A stretch of 19,783 nt of DNA from Clostridiaceae bacterium (GCA_018383195.1 JAGZOP010000038.1:1-19783); one strand, 5' to 3'; shown: positions 1-7,887, counted from the stretch's first letter. Translations and numbers: made by a program. Notes: generated from the sequence alone by a model not told the origin.

Positions 1-1
1 G

Positions 2-1000
2 ATTCTGACAGCGGTAGAAAACGCCCAGGTGGTGCCGGTAAAGTGCGTGAAGCGTCTCAGTGATGTGAAAAGCGTGGATTTATCAGCCTTGCCGAAAATA
101 GAAACCGGTATTGTTGAATTGGACAAGCTGATCGGCGGCCTTTATTTTGGACAGGTCATTTTACTGACTGGGAGAAGAGGGGAAGGAAAATCGACCTTTC
201 TTTCCCAGTTGGCGGTAGAAGCGATTGATAAAGATTATCCGGTGTTTCTTTACTCCGGAGAGTTAGCGGATTATCATGTGAAAAATTGGATGGATCTCCA
301 GAGCGCGGGGCCGGATCATATTATCATTCACCAAAATAAGTATGAACAGGAATCCTTCTCTCTGGACAACGACACAATAGAAAAAATAAACCGGTGGTAT
401 GGAGACCGGGCATATATTTTTGACAATACGGTTTTAGACGCGGACATGGAAGAAACAGAGAGCTTGACAAAGACGATCGAAAGCAGCATTCAGCGGTATG
501 GGATCAAAATGGTCTGCATTGATAATCTGATGACCGCAATGGACGCTATGCCTGGCGAGGACTTTTATCAGGCGCAGTCCCAGTTTGTGAAGCGGCTGAA
601 AAAGCTTGCGGTGAAATATGACGTGGTGGTGATCTTAGTTGCCCACCCAAGGAAAACGAAAGAAGCAATTTCTAACGACGATGTTTCCGGCTCGTCTGAC
701 ATTACCAACCGTGTCGACGTGGTGCTGTCCTATTCCCGGAATGAAAAAAAGTCTGAAGATATGCCGGACCAGTGCGACAGCAAGCTTTCCGTTTTAAAAA
801 ACCGGCTGACTGGGCGCCTTACCAGAGCTGGGAAAGAAATAGAACTATTTTACAGTAATATGTCAAAGCGGGTGACATCACTGGAATCGCCGGAGCGTAC
901 TTATCGCTGGGAAATAAACGAGCGCAGCGAACTGCTCAATCTGGACGAAATGAAGCTGTTTGAAGCGGAAGAGTGGGAGGACCTGACAGATGAACTTTGA
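2..1000 (+). CDS. DnaB/T7 gp4-like replicative helicase, 5'-truncated
   Basis: Predicted hexameric 5'-3' replicative DNA helicase of the RecA/DnaB fold, acting at the phage replication fork. The Walker A loop GRRGEGKST is encoded at 170-196, and a Walker B-like segment ending in VCIDN lies near 511-528. A following stretch with VVILVAHPRKTKE and GSSDITNRVD matches the region after Walker B in gp4/Twinkle-type helicases. The frame is open back to position 2, so the gene almost certainly starts outside the window. The GTG at 29 is only the first in-window start, and a linker or primase/toprim part may precede it. It overlaps the next gene by 11 bases, implying translational coupling. The fold is confident; whether an N-terminal primase domain is present cannot be seen. 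Confidence 0.88.
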   Translation: MLTAVENAQVVPVKCVKRLSDVKSVDLSALPKIETGIVELDKLIGGLYFGQVILLTGRRGEGKSTFLSQLAVEAIDKDYPVFLYSGELADYHVKNWMDLQSAGPDHIIIHQNKYEQESFSLDNDTIEKINRWYGDRAYIFDNTVLDADMEETESLTKTIESSIQRYGIKMVCIDNLMTAMDAMPGEDFYQAQSQFVKRLKKLAVKYDVVVILVAHPRKTKEAISNDDVSGSSDITNRVDVVLSYSRNEKKSEDMPDQCDSKLSVLKNRLTGRLTRAGKEIELFYSNMSKRVTSLESPERTYRWEINERSELLNLDEMKLFEAEEWEDLTDEL

Positions 1001-1403
1001 GGAACTGGAAAAGCTGGTGATAAAAAAGGCTCCTCTTCCCATGTCTGGAAGGTATGAAGAAACAGTGTGCTTTTTGGCGCTGCGCGGGCTTTACACCAGC
1101 CTTGCCGGCAAACGGATTACAAAAGAGCAGGCAGTGAAGGAACGGGTACAACTAAAAAAGGAATTTTATCACATGTGCTGGCTGCATGACCGCTACGCGG
1201 CCGCGCTGGCGCAGTATCAGGAGTTTTTACGCCTGGCGGGAAGATACCGCCCGGAGATATTAGGCGCGCTGGAACGGCACGCGGAGCCGGCAGAAGCGAT
1301 GCGGCTGATGGCGGACTGCATTGCTTCGCTTTGCCAGGACAAGGTGTTTGCGCAGCGGGCAGTAAAGTTATTGGAGGAACAGGATGCAAAGAAAGAGATG
1401 TAA
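990..1403 (+). CDS. hypothetical helical phage protein
   Basis: Unrecognised 137-residue protein. The ATG at 990 is 9 bases after a GGGAGG ribosome binding site inside the helicase gene, and its end overlaps the next gene by 20 bases. It looks all-helical, rich in Ala, Leu, Arg and Glu, with no signal peptide, membrane segment or metal-binding cluster. Its place between the helicase and a nucleotide-pool gene fits an early or replication accessory role, but no family could be assigned. The reading is supported by the binding site, the tight overlaps and coding-like composition. The minus-strand frame across the same DNA has low-complexity composition and no binding site. Confidence 0.75.
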   Translation: MNFEELEKLVIKKAPLPMSGRYEETVCFLALRGLYTSLAGKRITKEQAVKERVQLKKEFYHMCWLHDRYAAALAQYQEFLRLAGRYRPEILGALERHAEPAEAMRLMADCIASLCQDKVFAQRAVKLLEEQDAKKEM

Positions 1404-1635
1404 AGCGTGCGGGAGAAGCTACTACGGCCACGGGAACAGCTTTTACTGCAAGGACTGCCGCGGGGAGATGGAGCGAAGCCTGCGCCGGAAACGGACAGGG
1501 TACGACCCGATGGGGTGGTACAAAAAGATTGTAGCGGACCAAAAGGCGGGGAAATACTCCGGTGTAAAGGGCGCTAAGATCAACAGCGATTTTTCTAAAA
1601 TAGACCGAAAACACGCAAGGGGGAATGAACGATGA
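1384..1635 (+). CDS. zinc-ribbon small protein
   Basis: An 83-residue basic protein. Cysteines at residues 6, 9, 22 and 25 form a CxxC-x12-CxxC zinc-ribbon knuckle at the N-terminus, followed by a Lys/Arg-rich tail without predicted structure. GGAGG at 1373-1377 supports the ATG at 1384. It overlaps the upstream gene by 20 bases, and its TGA stop shares bases with the next ATG (ATGA at 1632-1635). Such small ribbons usually bind nucleic acid or act as adaptors; the target here is unknown. An alternative frame at 1331-1534 covers the same DNA but lacks the cysteine pattern and a ribosome binding site, so this frame is preferred. Confidence 0.75.
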   Translation: MQRKRCKACGRSYYGHGNSFYCKDCRGEMERSLRRKRTGYDPMGWYKKIVADQKAGKYSGVKGAKINSDFSKIDRKHARGNER

Positions 1636-1784
1636 CAAATCAAGAATTAGAACAGATGATAGCATATGAAAATCAGGCCAACAGCAATGCGAACAGCGCG
1701 CAGCGCTGGCAAAAGCAGGCGCAGGAGCTTGAAAGGGAATTGGAACAGGTCAAGGCGGAGCTGGAAAGCCTGAAAGGGGAATAG
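1632..1784 (+). CDS. 50-residue coiled-coil protein
   Basis: Short gene starting at an ATGA overlap with the zinc-ribbon gene and ending in TAG two bases before the next ATG. The product is almost entirely one predicted helix: an Asn/Gln/Ala-rich first half, then a heptad-like segment with repeated ELE and LE pairs. This suggests a short coiled coil that oligomerises or binds a partner. No family is recognised. Support is positional: it fills the gap between two convincing genes exactly, in an array where almost every junction is an overlap. Confidence 0.65.
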   Translation: MTNQELEQMIAYENQANSNANSAQRWQKQAQELERELEQVKAELESLKGE

Positions 1785-1786
1785 CC

Positions 1787-2143
1787 ATGTACGAAACACT
1801 GACGTTCCGGGCGAAAGAAGCGGATCAGGAAATAAAGTCAGACGCGGGGAAATGGAGGATCACCCTAGTGCCGCCGCAGATCATCTTTGACATTGCCGAG
1901 GTACGGGAATACGGGGTGAAAAAATACAAGGACCCGGAAAACTGGAAACGGGTGGAAAAGGCGCGGTATGTCAACGCGTTGTTCCGGCACCTGTTTGTGT
2001 GGCTTACAAGCCCATATTCCAGCGACCGGGAAAGCGGGATCAGCCATTTAAAGCACGCGGCCTGCAATATGGCTTTCTTGTGCGAGCTGCAAGCCCGTGA
2101 AGAAAAGGAGCTGGAACGCTTGGAAGAGGAGATCACGGCATGA
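1787..2143 (+). CDS. dATP/dGTP diphosphohydrolase-family protein (DUF5664-like)
   Basis: A 118-residue protein resembling the phage family known as DUF5664 or dATP/dGTP diphosphohydrolase N-terminal domain, related to MazG-like nucleotide pyrophosphohydrolases. Recognisable parts are the GKWRITLVPP opening, the VREYGVKKYKDPENW segment, the RYVNALFRHLF helix and the SGISHLKHAACNMAFLCEL helix with its conserved His and Asn. Members are thought to hydrolyse purine deoxynucleotides and adjust the dNTP pool during phage replication, consistent with the helicase upstream. An AGGGGA binding site precedes the ATG. The stop overlaps the next start (ATGA at 2140). The family is fairly confident; the substrate is not shown by the sequence. 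Confidence 0.78.
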   Translation: MYETLTFRAKEADQEIKSDAGKWRITLVPPQIIFDIAEVREYGVKKYKDPENWKRVEKARYVNALFRHLFVWLTSPYSSDRESGISHLKHAACNMAFLCELQAREEKELERLEEEITA

Positions 2144-2331
2144 CGGGGGAAGAACGGATAAAAATCCGTAAGGGGCAGATCATGCTGTGCCGGGTGTTGA
2201 TTCAAAAGGCGCTGGCGATGAAAGACCAACGGATCGCTTGGAGAGAACAGGAAGCCATGCGATACGAAGCGATGATCGAAGGCTGGGAAAGGGAGATCGA
2301 AGAACTTGAAAAACAAAACGGACAATCCTAG
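2140..2331 (+). CDS. small helical hypothetical protein
   Basis: A 63-residue charged protein starting at an ATGA overlap with the preceding gene. It is rich in Glu, Arg, Lys and Met and probably forms a helical hairpin or short coiled coil. No family was recognised. It ends in TAG at 2329-2331. The same frame then stays open to 2427 with protein-like composition (see separate entry), which raises the possibility that this gene was once longer. Confidence 0.65.
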   Translation: MTGEERIKIRKGQIMLCRVLIQKALAMKDQRIAWREQEAMRYEAMIEGWEREIEELEKQNGQS

Positions 2332-2427
2332 GAAGTTTATCAACCGTGTGATTGGTACGGCGAGCGGGAAAGACCGGAGCAAAGCCGGGAGGAGGAAAAA
2401 GAGGAAATGAGGGAATGGATCGCATGA
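2332..2427 (+). other. open stretch after TAG, possible former gene tail
   Basis: After the TAG at 2329-2331 the same frame runs open for 31 codons to a TGA at 2425-2427. It encodes a peptide that looks like real coding sequence (it contains CDWYGERERPEQ and ends REWIA). The TGA forms an ATGA overlap with the next gene, as at real gene ends here. No in-frame ATG, GTG or TTG lies near its start; the first is ATG at 2407. It may be the tail of the preceding gene cut off by a point mutation, or simply chance. Confidence 0.3.
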
Positions 2428-2537
2428 TTCGTAAGCTGATTGCCGTTCCCATTGGCTTTATCGGGATCGGGGTCATCGTTCTGGGCGTTTTGATCGAGGG
2501 GCTGGCAGAAATGATTTTGAGCGCGGGGGAGGGATAA
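2424..2537 (+). CDS. one-span membrane peptide
   Basis: A 37-residue peptide starting at the ATG at 2424 (ATGA junction), with an alternative in-frame ATG at 2415. Purine-rich GGAGGAGG and GAGG stretches lie upstream from about 2389. After a short basic start (MIRK) it is almost all hydrophobic (AVPIGFIGIGVIVLGVLI), a clear transmembrane helix with its basic end predicted inside, followed by a short acidic end. The function is unknown. It is too small and badly placed to call a holin. A longer form from TTG at 2352 adds a Gly/Lys-rich stretch and looks less likely. Confidence 0.55.
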   Translation: MIRKLIAVPIGFIGIGVIVLGVLIEGLAEMILSAGEG

Positions 2538-2539
2538 AA

Positions 2540-2776
2540 GTGCCAAATTATGGGGCTGAGATCATCTGCCCATTTTTTATTGCATTATATGATACAAAAA
2601 ATTCTTACCGAATCGTCTGCGAGGGGCTTTGCCCGGAGGCGAGCACCGCAATAGGATTTCGTCAAAAACAGGCGATGAATGAATGGCGGCACCGATATTG
2701 CCTGACGTTTCATTATAAAACCTGCCCTTACGCCAAGGCGCTGGCCAAGCAATATGAACAGGAGGAAAAGAAATGA
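2540..2776 (+). CDS. cysteine-rich small phage protein
   Basis: A 78-residue protein starting with GTG at 2540, after a GGGGGAGGG binding site. Cysteines lie in ICPFF near the start, then in VCEGLCPE, RYCL and KTCPYAK toward the end, a spacing suggesting one bound zinc. The CPFF...C...CPYAK layout matches small proteins I associate with Clostridia phages between early genes and the terminase, but I cannot name a characterised family. The stop overlaps the next ATG by four bases at 2773, giving translational coupling. No membrane segment or signal peptide is seen. Confidence 0.68.
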   Translation: MPNYGAEIICPFFIALYDTKNSYRIVCEGLCPEASTAIGFRQKQAMNEWRHRYCLTFHYKTCPYAKALAKQYEQEEKK

Positions 2777-3069
2777 AAACGATGGAAGAAAAATGCTCTG
2801 CCGCGGCCTTGCGCATCAAGGAACTGAGCAAGAAGCTAAAAGCAGCGGAACACTTGCTGGAGATAAAACAGCAGCAGCTTGTAAAAGAACAGGCCCGCTT
2901 AGCGGCAAACTTACAATTCACTGCCTATTTTATCTGTAAGGCAGGAAAAACCCAGATCCCTTATGACGAGCTAAAAAGCGCGGCCGCGGACAGGGTGCGG
3001 ATGCGCTATGACCCGGACAAGCGGGTGATTACTGCGCAATACCTGGAAGATAAGGATAAAAAAGACTGA
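2773..3069 (+). CDS. small coiled-coil hypothetical protein
   Basis: A 98-residue protein starting at an ATGA overlap. Residues 1-50 form a Lys/Glu/Leu/Gln-rich helix with coiled-coil character. Residues 50-98 look like a small mixed-structure domain (FTAYFICKAGKTQIPYDEL, then a charged end). The role is unknown. It is the last gene before the terminase pair, followed by 52 non-coding bases that hold the small-terminase binding site. No recognised DNA-binding motif or catalytic residues are visible. Confidence 0.68.
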   Translation: MKTMEEKCSAAALRIKELSKKLKAAEHLLEIKQQQLVKEQARLAANLQFTAYFICKAGKTQIPYDELKSAAADRVRMRYDPDKRVITAQYLEDKDKKD

Positions 3070-3121
3070 AAAGGGCGATTTTGAACCCCCGACCCTGTAA
3101 GATATAGGGAGAGGTGATCAT

Positions 3122-3565
3122 TTGGCAGATTGGGCAAAAATCAAAACAGAATATATCACCACCGTTTCCAGCTACCGGAAGCTGGCCAAGAAGCACGCGG
3201 TTTCCCTAAAGGCTTTGGCAATGCGGGCAAAGGACGAGGAATGGACCAAGCTGAGAAGGGATTTTCAGGACAAAACCACTACAAAAATAGTACAAGAAAC
3301 ATCAGATATTTTAGCCGAGGGCCAGGCCGGGCGCTTAAAACGGATTTTACAGATTGGGGACGAGGTGCTTGTCTGCTTGCAAAAGGCGGTGGGTGAGCTT
3401 TCAAACGAGGAAAAAATTGATACCTATCGTGCCCGCCAGATCGTGCAGTCATTAAAGGATTTAAAAGAGATACAAACGGCTGATGAAAAGGCTGACAAGC
3501 CTCAGGCCGGCGGTGTGGTGATCCTTTCCCAGGTGCTTTCTGAACAGGAAGGGGAATCGATGTGA
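3122..3565 (+). CDS. terS: terminase small subunit
   Basis: A 147-residue protein that recognises phage DNA and loads the large terminase. It begins with TTG at 3122, after GGGAGAGGTGA at 3107-3117. The N-terminus (ADWAKIKTEYI, then a helix-turn-helix around SYRKLAKKHAVSLKALAMRA) matches small terminases of Bacillota phages. The middle is helical, suited to ring formation, and the C-terminus (GGVVILSQVL) is the typical partner-binding tail. The stop overlaps the GTG of the large subunit (GTGA at 3562-3565), the usual coupling. Packaging type (cos or pac) cannot be decided from this sequence. Confidence 0.85.
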   Translation: MADWAKIKTEYITTVSSYRKLAKKHAVSLKALAMRAKDEEWTKLRRDFQDKTTTKIVQETSDILAEGQAGRLKRILQIGDEVLVCLQKAVGELSNEEKIDTYRARQIVQSLKDLKEIQTADEKADKPQAGGVVILSQVLSEQEGESM

Positions 3566-5001
3566 AACAGGTGATATGGTCGCCGCAGCCACAGCAGGCG
3601 CGTTTTATGGAGCGTCCGGAATACGAGTGTTTATACGGCGGCGCGGCCGGCGGCGGAAAATCGGATGCGCTGATTGCGGAGGCTCTGCGGCAGGTGGAAA
3701 TTCCGCATTATAAGGGGTTGATTTTGCGGAAAACCTTTCCGCAGCTATCGGAATTGATCGACAAAAGCTTATCCCTTTATCCCAAGGCATATCCGGGGGC
3801 GAAATACAACAGCACTGCCCACACATGGACCTTTCCTTCCGGGGCGAAGATCATATTTGGCAGCTTAAACCATACCCAGGACAAAATCAACTACCAGGGA
3901 AAAGCATATGATTTTATTGGCTTTGACGAATTGACTCATTTTACCTTAGAAGAATACATGTACCTATATTCCAGAAACCGCCCGAACGGCCCGGGAACGC
4001 GGGTGTATATCCGGGCGACCACCAACCCCGGCGGGATAGGGCACGGCTGGGTAAAGGAACGGTTTATTACCCCGGCGCCGCCTATGACCACGATCCAAAC
4101 GGAGGTAGAGGTAGCGCGCCCAGACGGCAGCCGGGCGTTGATGAAGCGGAGCCGGGTATTTGTGCCCGCCACAGTGTTTGACAATAAAAAGCTGCTGGAA
4201 AACGACCCGAACTATCTGGCAAACCTTGCCATGATGCCGGAGGCGGAAAAAAACGCCCTGCTTTACGGAAGCTGGGACAGCTTTGACGGGCAGGTGTTTA
4301 CCGAATGGAAAAACGACCCGGCGCATTATGACGACCAGCGGTTTACCCATGTGATCCGCCCGTTTTCCATCCCAAAGGATTGGAAGATTTACCGGGGGTT
4401 TGACTTTGGGTATGCAAAGCCCTTTTCGGTGGGCTGGTACGCGGTAGACCACGAGGGAAGAATTTACCGGATCAAGGAATTTTACGGCTGTACGGGAACC
4501 CCTAATGTAGGGGTGCGGTATGAGCCGGCTAAAATTGCTGGGGAAATCAAACAGGCGGAGCAGGACGACCCTATGCTTCGGGGGAGAAAGATCATTGGGA
4601 TTGCGGACCCGTCCATTTTTGACGAGAGCCGGGGGGAATCGGTGGCGAGAATGATGGAACGGCAGGGCGTATACTGGGAGCCGGGGGACAACACCCGCAT
4701 TGCCGGGAAGATGCAATACCATTACCGGCTGGCCTTTGACAAGGAGGGAATCCCCATGTTTTACACCTTTTCCACCTGCAAGCACTTTATCCGCACGATC
4801 CCGGTGCTTGTTTATGATCAACGGCATGTGGAGGACGTCGATTCCTCGCAGGAGGATCACATTTACGACGAGTGCCGGTATGTTTTTATGGAACACCCAA
4901 TTTCCCCGCGGCAGAACGAGCCGCCCGTACAGGAGCTTTTTGACCCGTTGGAGCTGCACCAAACGGGCCGGCGGGACCCATATACATTTTACCGGTTATG
5001 A
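3562..5001 (+). CDS. terL: terminase large subunit
   Basis: ATP-driven packaging motor and nuclease, 479 residues, full length for the family. The ATPase domain has Walker A GGAAGGGKS at residues 26-34, Walker B FIGFDE at 118-123 and the coupling motif TTNPGG at 153-158. The RNase H-like nuclease domain shows the expected acidic residues: Asp281 in RGFDFGYAKP, Asp349 in IADPSIFD and Asp436 in IYDECRY. It starts with GTG overlapping the small-subunit stop. Its own stop overlaps a possible ATG at 4998 of the portal frame. Large minus-strand and alternative-frame open stretches over this gene are shadows. Identity is near certain. Confidence 0.96.
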   Translation: MKQVIWSPQPQQARFMERPEYECLYGGAAGGGKSDALIAEALRQVEIPHYKGLILRKTFPQLSELIDKSLSLYPKAYPGAKYNSTAHTWTFPSGAKIIFGSLNHTQDKINYQGKAYDFIGFDELTHFTLEEYMYLYSRNRPNGPGTRVYIRATTNPGGIGHGWVKERFITPAPPMTTIQTEVEVARPDGSRALMKRSRVFVPATVFDNKKLLENDPNYLANLAMMPEAEKNALLYGSWDSFDGQVFTEWKNDPAHYDDQRFTHVIRPFSIPKDWKIYRGFDFGYAKPFSVGWYAVDHEGRIYRIKEFYGCTGTPNVGVRYEPAKIAGEIKQAEQDDPMLRGRKIIGIADPSIFDESRGESVARMMERQGVYWEPGDNTRIAGKMQYHYRLAFDKEGIPMFYTFSTCKHFIRTIPVLVYDQRHVEDVDSSQEDHIYDECRYVFMEHPISPRQNEPPVQELFDPLELHQTGRRDPYTFYRL

Positions 5002-5015
5002 CAGGAGGAGCACAG

Positions 5016-7163
5016 ATGGCAAAATCTACAACAAAGCGGCAGCCAAAACAGTTGCCTGAACAGACAGCGGAAGCTGCTGCGGCTTATGAAACCCCAGAGG
5101 CCGCGCCCTTGCAGGAGGAGCAGGCAGCCCAGCCCTTACAAATGGGGCAGGAGCCCCAGCAGGCCCTTGTTCAAGGCATGGGGGCAGAAGCGGCGCCCCA
5201 GCCGGAACTGGTGAGCCTGATGGCGCAGGGGCGGAACATGCCCGACGAGCTGCTGGCGCAAAAGGCTGCTTTAGATATGCAGAGTGTGCCTACCGGTAAG
5301 GAGGGCGTGATCGGCAAAGAACAGGTGCGCGAAGCCGCGCAGATTTTAGAAAAATACAAACAGGGAAAACGCAACCTGGAGACCAGAATCATTGATAATG
5401 AGCAGTGGTTTAAGATGCGTCACTGGGAGCAGATCCGCAATAAGGGAAAGCCCCAAAACCCAAACGACCCTCAGCCCACCTCTGCGTGGCTGTTTAACTC
5501 GATTGCCAATAAGCACGCCGACGCCATGGATAATTTTCCGGAGCCGAACGTACTGCCCAGAGAGGAATCGGACAAGCCGGACGCGGACATGCTAAGTAAA
5601 ATTCTGCCGGTGGTATTAGAGCACAATGATTTTGAGCAGACCTATTCCGACGCGTGGTGGTACAAGCTGAAAACCGGCACCGGGGTATACGGTGTATTTT
5701 GGAACCCAAAGCTGGAAAACGGGTTAGGGGACATTGATATTAAAGAACTGGATCTATTGAACCTGTTTTGGGAGCCGGGAATTACGGATATTCAAAAATC
5801 CCGCCACTTTTTTACGGTGGAGCTGGTGGACAATGACCTGCTGATGGAGCAATATCCCTTTTTAAAAGGGAAGCTTTCTTCCCCTGCGATCGACGTAGCG
5901 GAATATATCAGTGATGATTCGATTGACACCTCCCAAAAATCGGCGGTGGTGGACTGGTATTACAAAGTACAGCGCGAGGGCAGAACAGTGCTGCACTACT
6001 GCAAATACTGCGGCGACGAGGTGCTTTACGCTTCGGAAAACGACCCGTCCTATGCCGAACGGGGCTTCTACGACCACGCCAAATATCCGGTGATTTTTGA
6101 CACCATGTTTGTAGAGGCGGGCACCCCGGCGGGGTTTGGCTACATTGACATCATGAAAGACGCGCAGATGTACATTGACAAATTAGATCAAATTACCATG
6201 CGCAACGTATTTTTAATGAGCAAGCCCCGCTTTTTTATCCGGGACAACGGCACTGTCAACGAGGAGGAATTTGCAGACTGGTCCAAGGATTTTGTACACT
6301 GCACGTCCGGGCTGGGGGAGGATTCGATTCGGCAGATTGTGGTTTCCCCGCTGACAGACCTTTGCGTAACCGTGAAAAACATGAAGGTGGATGAGCTTAA
6401 AGAAACCTCTGGCAACCGGGACTTTTCGCAGGGGAGCACCACCTCTGGGGTGACGGCGGCCTCGGCCATTGCCGCTTTGCAGGAAGCGGGCAGCAAATTA
6501 TCCCGCGATATGATCAAATCCAGTTACCGCGCGTTTAAGCAGATTGGGTATTTGTGCATTGAGCTGATCCGCCAGTTTTACGACGAACCGCGCAGCTTCC
6601 GGATCATCGGGCCGCAGGGGCAAAACGAATATGTGCACTATGACAATACCAGAATCCGTCCGCAAAACCAGGGGACTGCCTTTGGGGTGGATTTGGGATA
6701 CCGACGGCCTGTTTTTGACATTGAAATTACCGCGCAGAAAGCTTCGCCGTTTAGCAAAATCGCGCAGAACGAGCTTTCCAAAGAACTATACGGCATGGGA
6801 TTTTTTAACCCGCAGCTTGTTGACCAGGCTTTGATTGCCATTGATATGATGGATTTTGACGGGAAAGAGATGGTGCTGCAAAAAATCTCTCAGAACGGCA
6901 CGCTGTACCAGCAGGTGCAAAAATTGCAGGAACAGATGCAGAAAATGGCGATACTGGTAGACAACGCCTATGGGTCGAGCGTATTTGATAACCTGACGGG
7001 CGCTATTGGACAAAAACAGCAGCAGGCAAAGGACGCAAAGCGCGGCAAGGCAGACAATACGGTGATTGAAACGGACGCGCTGGGCAAAGCGGTGAAAACC
7101 TCTAAAAACAATACGGCTTCCACAGCAAAGGACAGGGCGCAGGATACCTCGAACCCGAAATAA
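5016..7163 (+). CDS. portal protein, P22-like
   Basis: Dodecameric head vertex through which DNA is packaged and ejected, about 715 residues, in the size range of P22-type portals. I chose the ATG at 5016 because AGGAGGAG lies at 5003-5010; the in-frame ATG at 4998 overlaps the terminase stop but has no such site. Residues 1-105 or so are a Gln/Ala/Glu/Pro-rich extension, unlike the folded core. The core follows, with NEQWFKMRHWEQIRNKG, a Trp/Tyr-rich clip region (WWYKLKTGTGVYGVFWNPKL) and the SGVTAASAIAALQEAGSKL segment. The C-terminal third has a coiled coil (QVQKLQEQMQKM), suggesting a barrel, then a Ser/Thr/Lys tail. The podovirus-like assignment for the virion rests mostly on this protein. 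Confidence 0.9.
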   Translation: MAKSTTKRQPKQLPEQTAEAAAAYETPEAAPLQEEQAAQPLQMGQEPQQALVQGMGAEAAPQPELVSLMAQGRNMPDELLAQKAALDMQSVPTGKEGVIGKEQVREAAQILEKYKQGKRNLETRIIDNEQWFKMRHWEQIRNKGKPQNPNDPQPTSAWLFNSIANKHADAMDNFPEPNVLPREESDKPDADMLSKILPVVLEHNDFEQTYSDAWWYKLKTGTGVYGVFWNPKLENGLGDIDIKELDLLNLFWEPGITDIQKSRHFFTVELVDNDLLMEQYPFLKGKLSSPAIDVAEYISDDSIDTSQKSAVVDWYYKVQREGRTVLHYCKYCGDEVLYASENDPSYAERGFYDHAKYPVIFDTMFVEAGTPAGFGYIDIMKDAQMYIDKLDQITMRNVFLMSKPRFFIRDNGTVNEEEFADWSKDFVHCTSGLGEDSIRQIVVSPLTDLCVTVKNMKVDELKETSGNRDFSQGSTTSGVTAASAIAALQEAGSKLSRDMIKSSYRAFKQIGYLCIELIRQFYDEPRSFRIIGPQGQNEYVHYDNTRIRPQNQGTAFGVDLGYRRPVFDIEITAQKASPFSKIAQNELSKELYGMGFFNPQLVDQALIAIDMMDFDGKEMVLQKISQNGTLYQQVQKLQEQMQKMAILVDNAYGSSVFDNLTGAIGQKQQQAKDAKRGKADNTVIETDALGKAVKTSKNNTASTAKDRAQDTSNPK

Positions 7164-7178
7164 GGGGTTGACGTCAAG

Positions 7179-7520
7179 ATGACAAGGGTGACTTTTTTGA
7201 AAAGCGGCCGGGAGATCACGCTAACCGCCGCAGGACATGCCGGCTACCGGGACGGGGAGGACATTGTTTGCAGCGCGGTTTCTATTTTGGGGTTTACCCT
7301 GATGAACCGGCTGGAGCGTTTTGGCATGGGGGACAGGCTGGACGTCTTTTATGAGCCGGGGCGGTTAGAGGTGACCGCCCGCCCGGAGGAAACAGACCGG
7401 GAACGGATAGAGGGTGTATTTGAAACGATTTTGACCGGGTATGATTTGCTGGCCCAAAGCTATCCGGCGCATGTGACCTTGGAAAGGAGAGAGGCGAATG
7501 ACGGTAAAGGAAGCGATTGA
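7179..7520 (+). CDS. prp: Prp-type cysteine protease
   Basis: A 113-residue homologue of the ribosomal-processing cysteine protease Prp. Host Prp trims the N-terminal extension of ribosomal protein L27 in Bacillota and is known to process capsid and scaffold proteins of a staphylococcal phage. The family signature is intact: AGHAGY with His20, then GEDIVCSAVS with Cys31, the expected catalytic dyad. The gene sits directly after the portal and overlaps the connector gene by 23 bases, so it is phage-encoded and probably serves head maturation. No substrate with a Prp-like site (LQFFA type) is visible in the window. Family assignment is strong; the virion role is inferred from position. Confidence 0.85.
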   Translation: MTRVTFLKSGREITLTAAGHAGYRDGEDIVCSAVSILGFTLMNRLERFGMGDRLDVFYEPGRLEVTARPEETDRERIEGVFETILTGYDLLAQSYPAHVTLERREANDGKGSD

Positions 7521-7875
7521 CGCGATAGACCTGTTAAAGCCGAACCAATTTGACGAGCAGATGAAAACAGCCTGGATAAGCCAGGCAGAAGCCTTGGTGC
7601 AAAACGAGGTGCTGTCTTACCACAAGGAGGAAGAGCTTGTCCCCGCCATTTATCACTATCCGCAGGACGCGGGAACAGTTTTACTGGTTCCGGAGCCGTA
7701 TTCCGACCTATATGTGAAGTATTTGGCGGCGCAGATTGACTTTGCCAACGCGGAGTTTGGCCGTTACAATAACGATATGATGCTGTTTAACACGCTGTAT
7801 GCGGCGTTTCAGAACGATTACCGCCAAAAGCACCTGCCAAAGCAGGGGCATTCGTTAAACCACATTGGCGGGTAG
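7498..7875 (+). CDS. head-tail connector / head completion protein
   Basis: A 125-residue mainly helical protein that probably joins the portal to the tail. The C-terminal half (YSDLYVKYLAAQIDFANAEF, then a helix with RYNNDMMLFNTLYAAF) fits the helical adaptor proteins placed after the portal in podovirus-like Bacillota phages, comparable in position to P22 gp4. The ATG at 7498 follows GGAAAGGAGAGG at about 7481-7492. It overlaps prp by 23 bases and ends in TAG. The assignment rests on helical pattern and synteny rather than on a diagnostic motif. Confidence 0.62.
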   Translation: MTVKEAIDAIDLLKPNQFDEQMKTAWISQAEALVQNEVLSYHKEEELVPAIYHYPQDAGTVLLVPEPYSDLYVKYLAAQIDFANAEFGRYNNDMMLFNTLYAAFQNDYRQKHLPKQGHSLNHIGG

Positions 7876-7887
7876 GGGGGACAGGGT

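Noticed and set aside
1117..1665. Minus-strand ORF of 182 codons
   Set aside because: Antisense to three overlapping + strand genes; Pro/Ala/Val-rich low-complexity product.
2329..2331. TAG read as an amino acid (recoded stop)
   Set aside because: TAG also ends other genes here (1782-1784, 7873-7875, 15864-15866), so genome-wide recoding is not supported.
3075..3100. tRNA T-arm-like sequence before the small terminase
   Set aside because: TTTTGAACCCCCGACCC resembles an antisense T-arm, but no cloverleaf can be built around it and the stem pairs poorly.
3964..4962. Long minus-strand ORF of 332 codons
   Set aside because: It lies antisense to the large terminase, whose motifs and catalytic residues are complete. 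It has no ribosome binding site and a shadow-type composition.
4700..5059. 119-codon + strand ORF bridging terminase and portal
   Set aside because: It overlaps the conserved nuclease end of the large terminase in another frame, has a shadow-like composition and no start site.
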